A DNA stretch of 64,000 nucleotides from Desulfovibrionaceae bacterium (lineage in GTDB: Bacteria; Desulfobacterota; Desulfovibrionia; Desulfovibrionales; Desulfovibrionaceae), in the NCBI GenBank assembly GCA_910575755.1, contig CAJTFO010000001.1, positions 310,001 to 374,000 of the forward strand, in the 5' to 3' direction. How positions within the stretch are numbered: position 1 is the first letter of the stretch; every line of letters starts with the position of its first letter. The position numbers and the translations under genes are program-made. The notes beneath the pieces were generated by a model. It searched no databases. It was not told the DNA's origin and saw only the letters and a list, made by a program, of their open reading frames with translations. Positions 63,802 through 64,000 of the stretch are shown here, piece after piece.

Positions 63802-64000
63802 TCAATGAACCATGAAATAATAGATAAAGGGCGCGATCAGTAACCGGTAAACGGCAAAGGGCGCCAGGGTCATCCGTCCCACCAGAGCCACGAAAACCTT
63901 CACCGCCAGCAGGGCGGAGATGAAGGAACCAAGTATGCCCACCGCGAAAAAGGGAATATCTGCCACAGAGAACAGGCTGAGACTCTTGAGCATGTCAAAA
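63802..64000 (-). CDS. uppP: Undecaprenyl-diphosphatase UppP, C-terminal end (partial)
   Basis: The reading frame is open to the window edge and continues beyond it. The visible 66 residues (FDMLKSLSLFSVADIPFFAV, GILGSFISALLAVKVFVALV, LAPFAVYRLLIAPFIYYFMV) match the last membrane helices of UppP/BacA, which dephosphorylates undecaprenyl diphosphate for peptidoglycan. The catalytic N-terminal motif is off the window. The stop is at 63802. Confidence 0.8.
   Translation of the reverse strand, partial: FDMLKSLSLFSVADIPFFAVGILGSFISALLAVKVFVALVGRMTLAPFAVYRLLIAPFIYYFMVH

Overview
The window looks like a piece of chromosome from a Desulfovibrio-type bacterium (sulfate-reducing Desulfovibrionota). 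This is an inference from gene content: a high-GC background, the DapL route to lysine, an archaeal-type stand-alone glutamate synthase domain, a 2[4Fe-4S] ferredoxin cluster, a MucR-type zinc-finger regulator, an anaerobic GlpABC glycerol-3-phosphate dehydrogenase and a lipoprotein family I associate with Desulfovibrio.

Layout. (1) 1-9.44 kb is prophage-derived and ends at a tRNA-Arg(CCG) gene. It holds the 3' part of a giant polyvalent phage protein with about 200-residue tandem repeats and an HExxH peptidase motif. A minus-strand block follows: a methyltransferase remnant, an ASCH protein, a RepO-like replication initiator with a DNA repeat array inside it, a frameshifted zinc-ribbon gene, a catalytic-domain-only tyrosine recombinase and an excisionase-like protein. 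(2) 9.6-10.04 kb is an internally deleted IS5-type element. (3) 10.1-21.4 kb carries DNA-repair and RNA-modification genes: a MrfA-MrfB helicase-nuclease fusion, a hexapeptide acyltransferase, a nucleotide-sugar epimerase, a U32 hydroxylase, a TrmN6-like methyltransferase and a PHP-UvrD helicase fusion. (4) 21.5-32.2 kb is mostly metabolism and motility: serine acetyltransferase, an AT-rich horizontally acquired glycosyltransferase, a GltB-like synthase, RimO, flagellin, Hsp20, and the gap and fba pair. (5) 32.5-34.8 kb is an IS graveyard: an IS5 deletion derivative, an intact IS630, an IS256 tail and an IS630 head fragment. (6) 35-37.2 kb is a ferredoxin / Cys-cluster / TPR group. (7) 37.4-63.1 kb is core metabolism and envelope: HtrA, CobT, an orphan oligopeptide ABC ATPase, MetY, a K+ channel, an HlyD protein, a YcaO-TPR protein with a methyltransferase, PrmA, Tpx, MucR, biotin genes with a BioD-BioA fusion, DapF-DapL and GlpABC. 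(8) The right end has IS debris, tRNA-Met and the C-terminal end of UppP.

The points I consider most worth a second look are: the regularly spaced repeat array inside the replication gene (spacings 22,22,22,17,17,17, not multiples of three); the A7-run frameshift that separates a zinc ribbon from its gene body and is supported by a GTGA coupling to the recombinase; the mosaic repeats of the polyvalent protein; the MrfAB fusion; the YcaO-TPR/methyltransferase pair facing prmA; and a structured intergenic motif shared by two distant loci.
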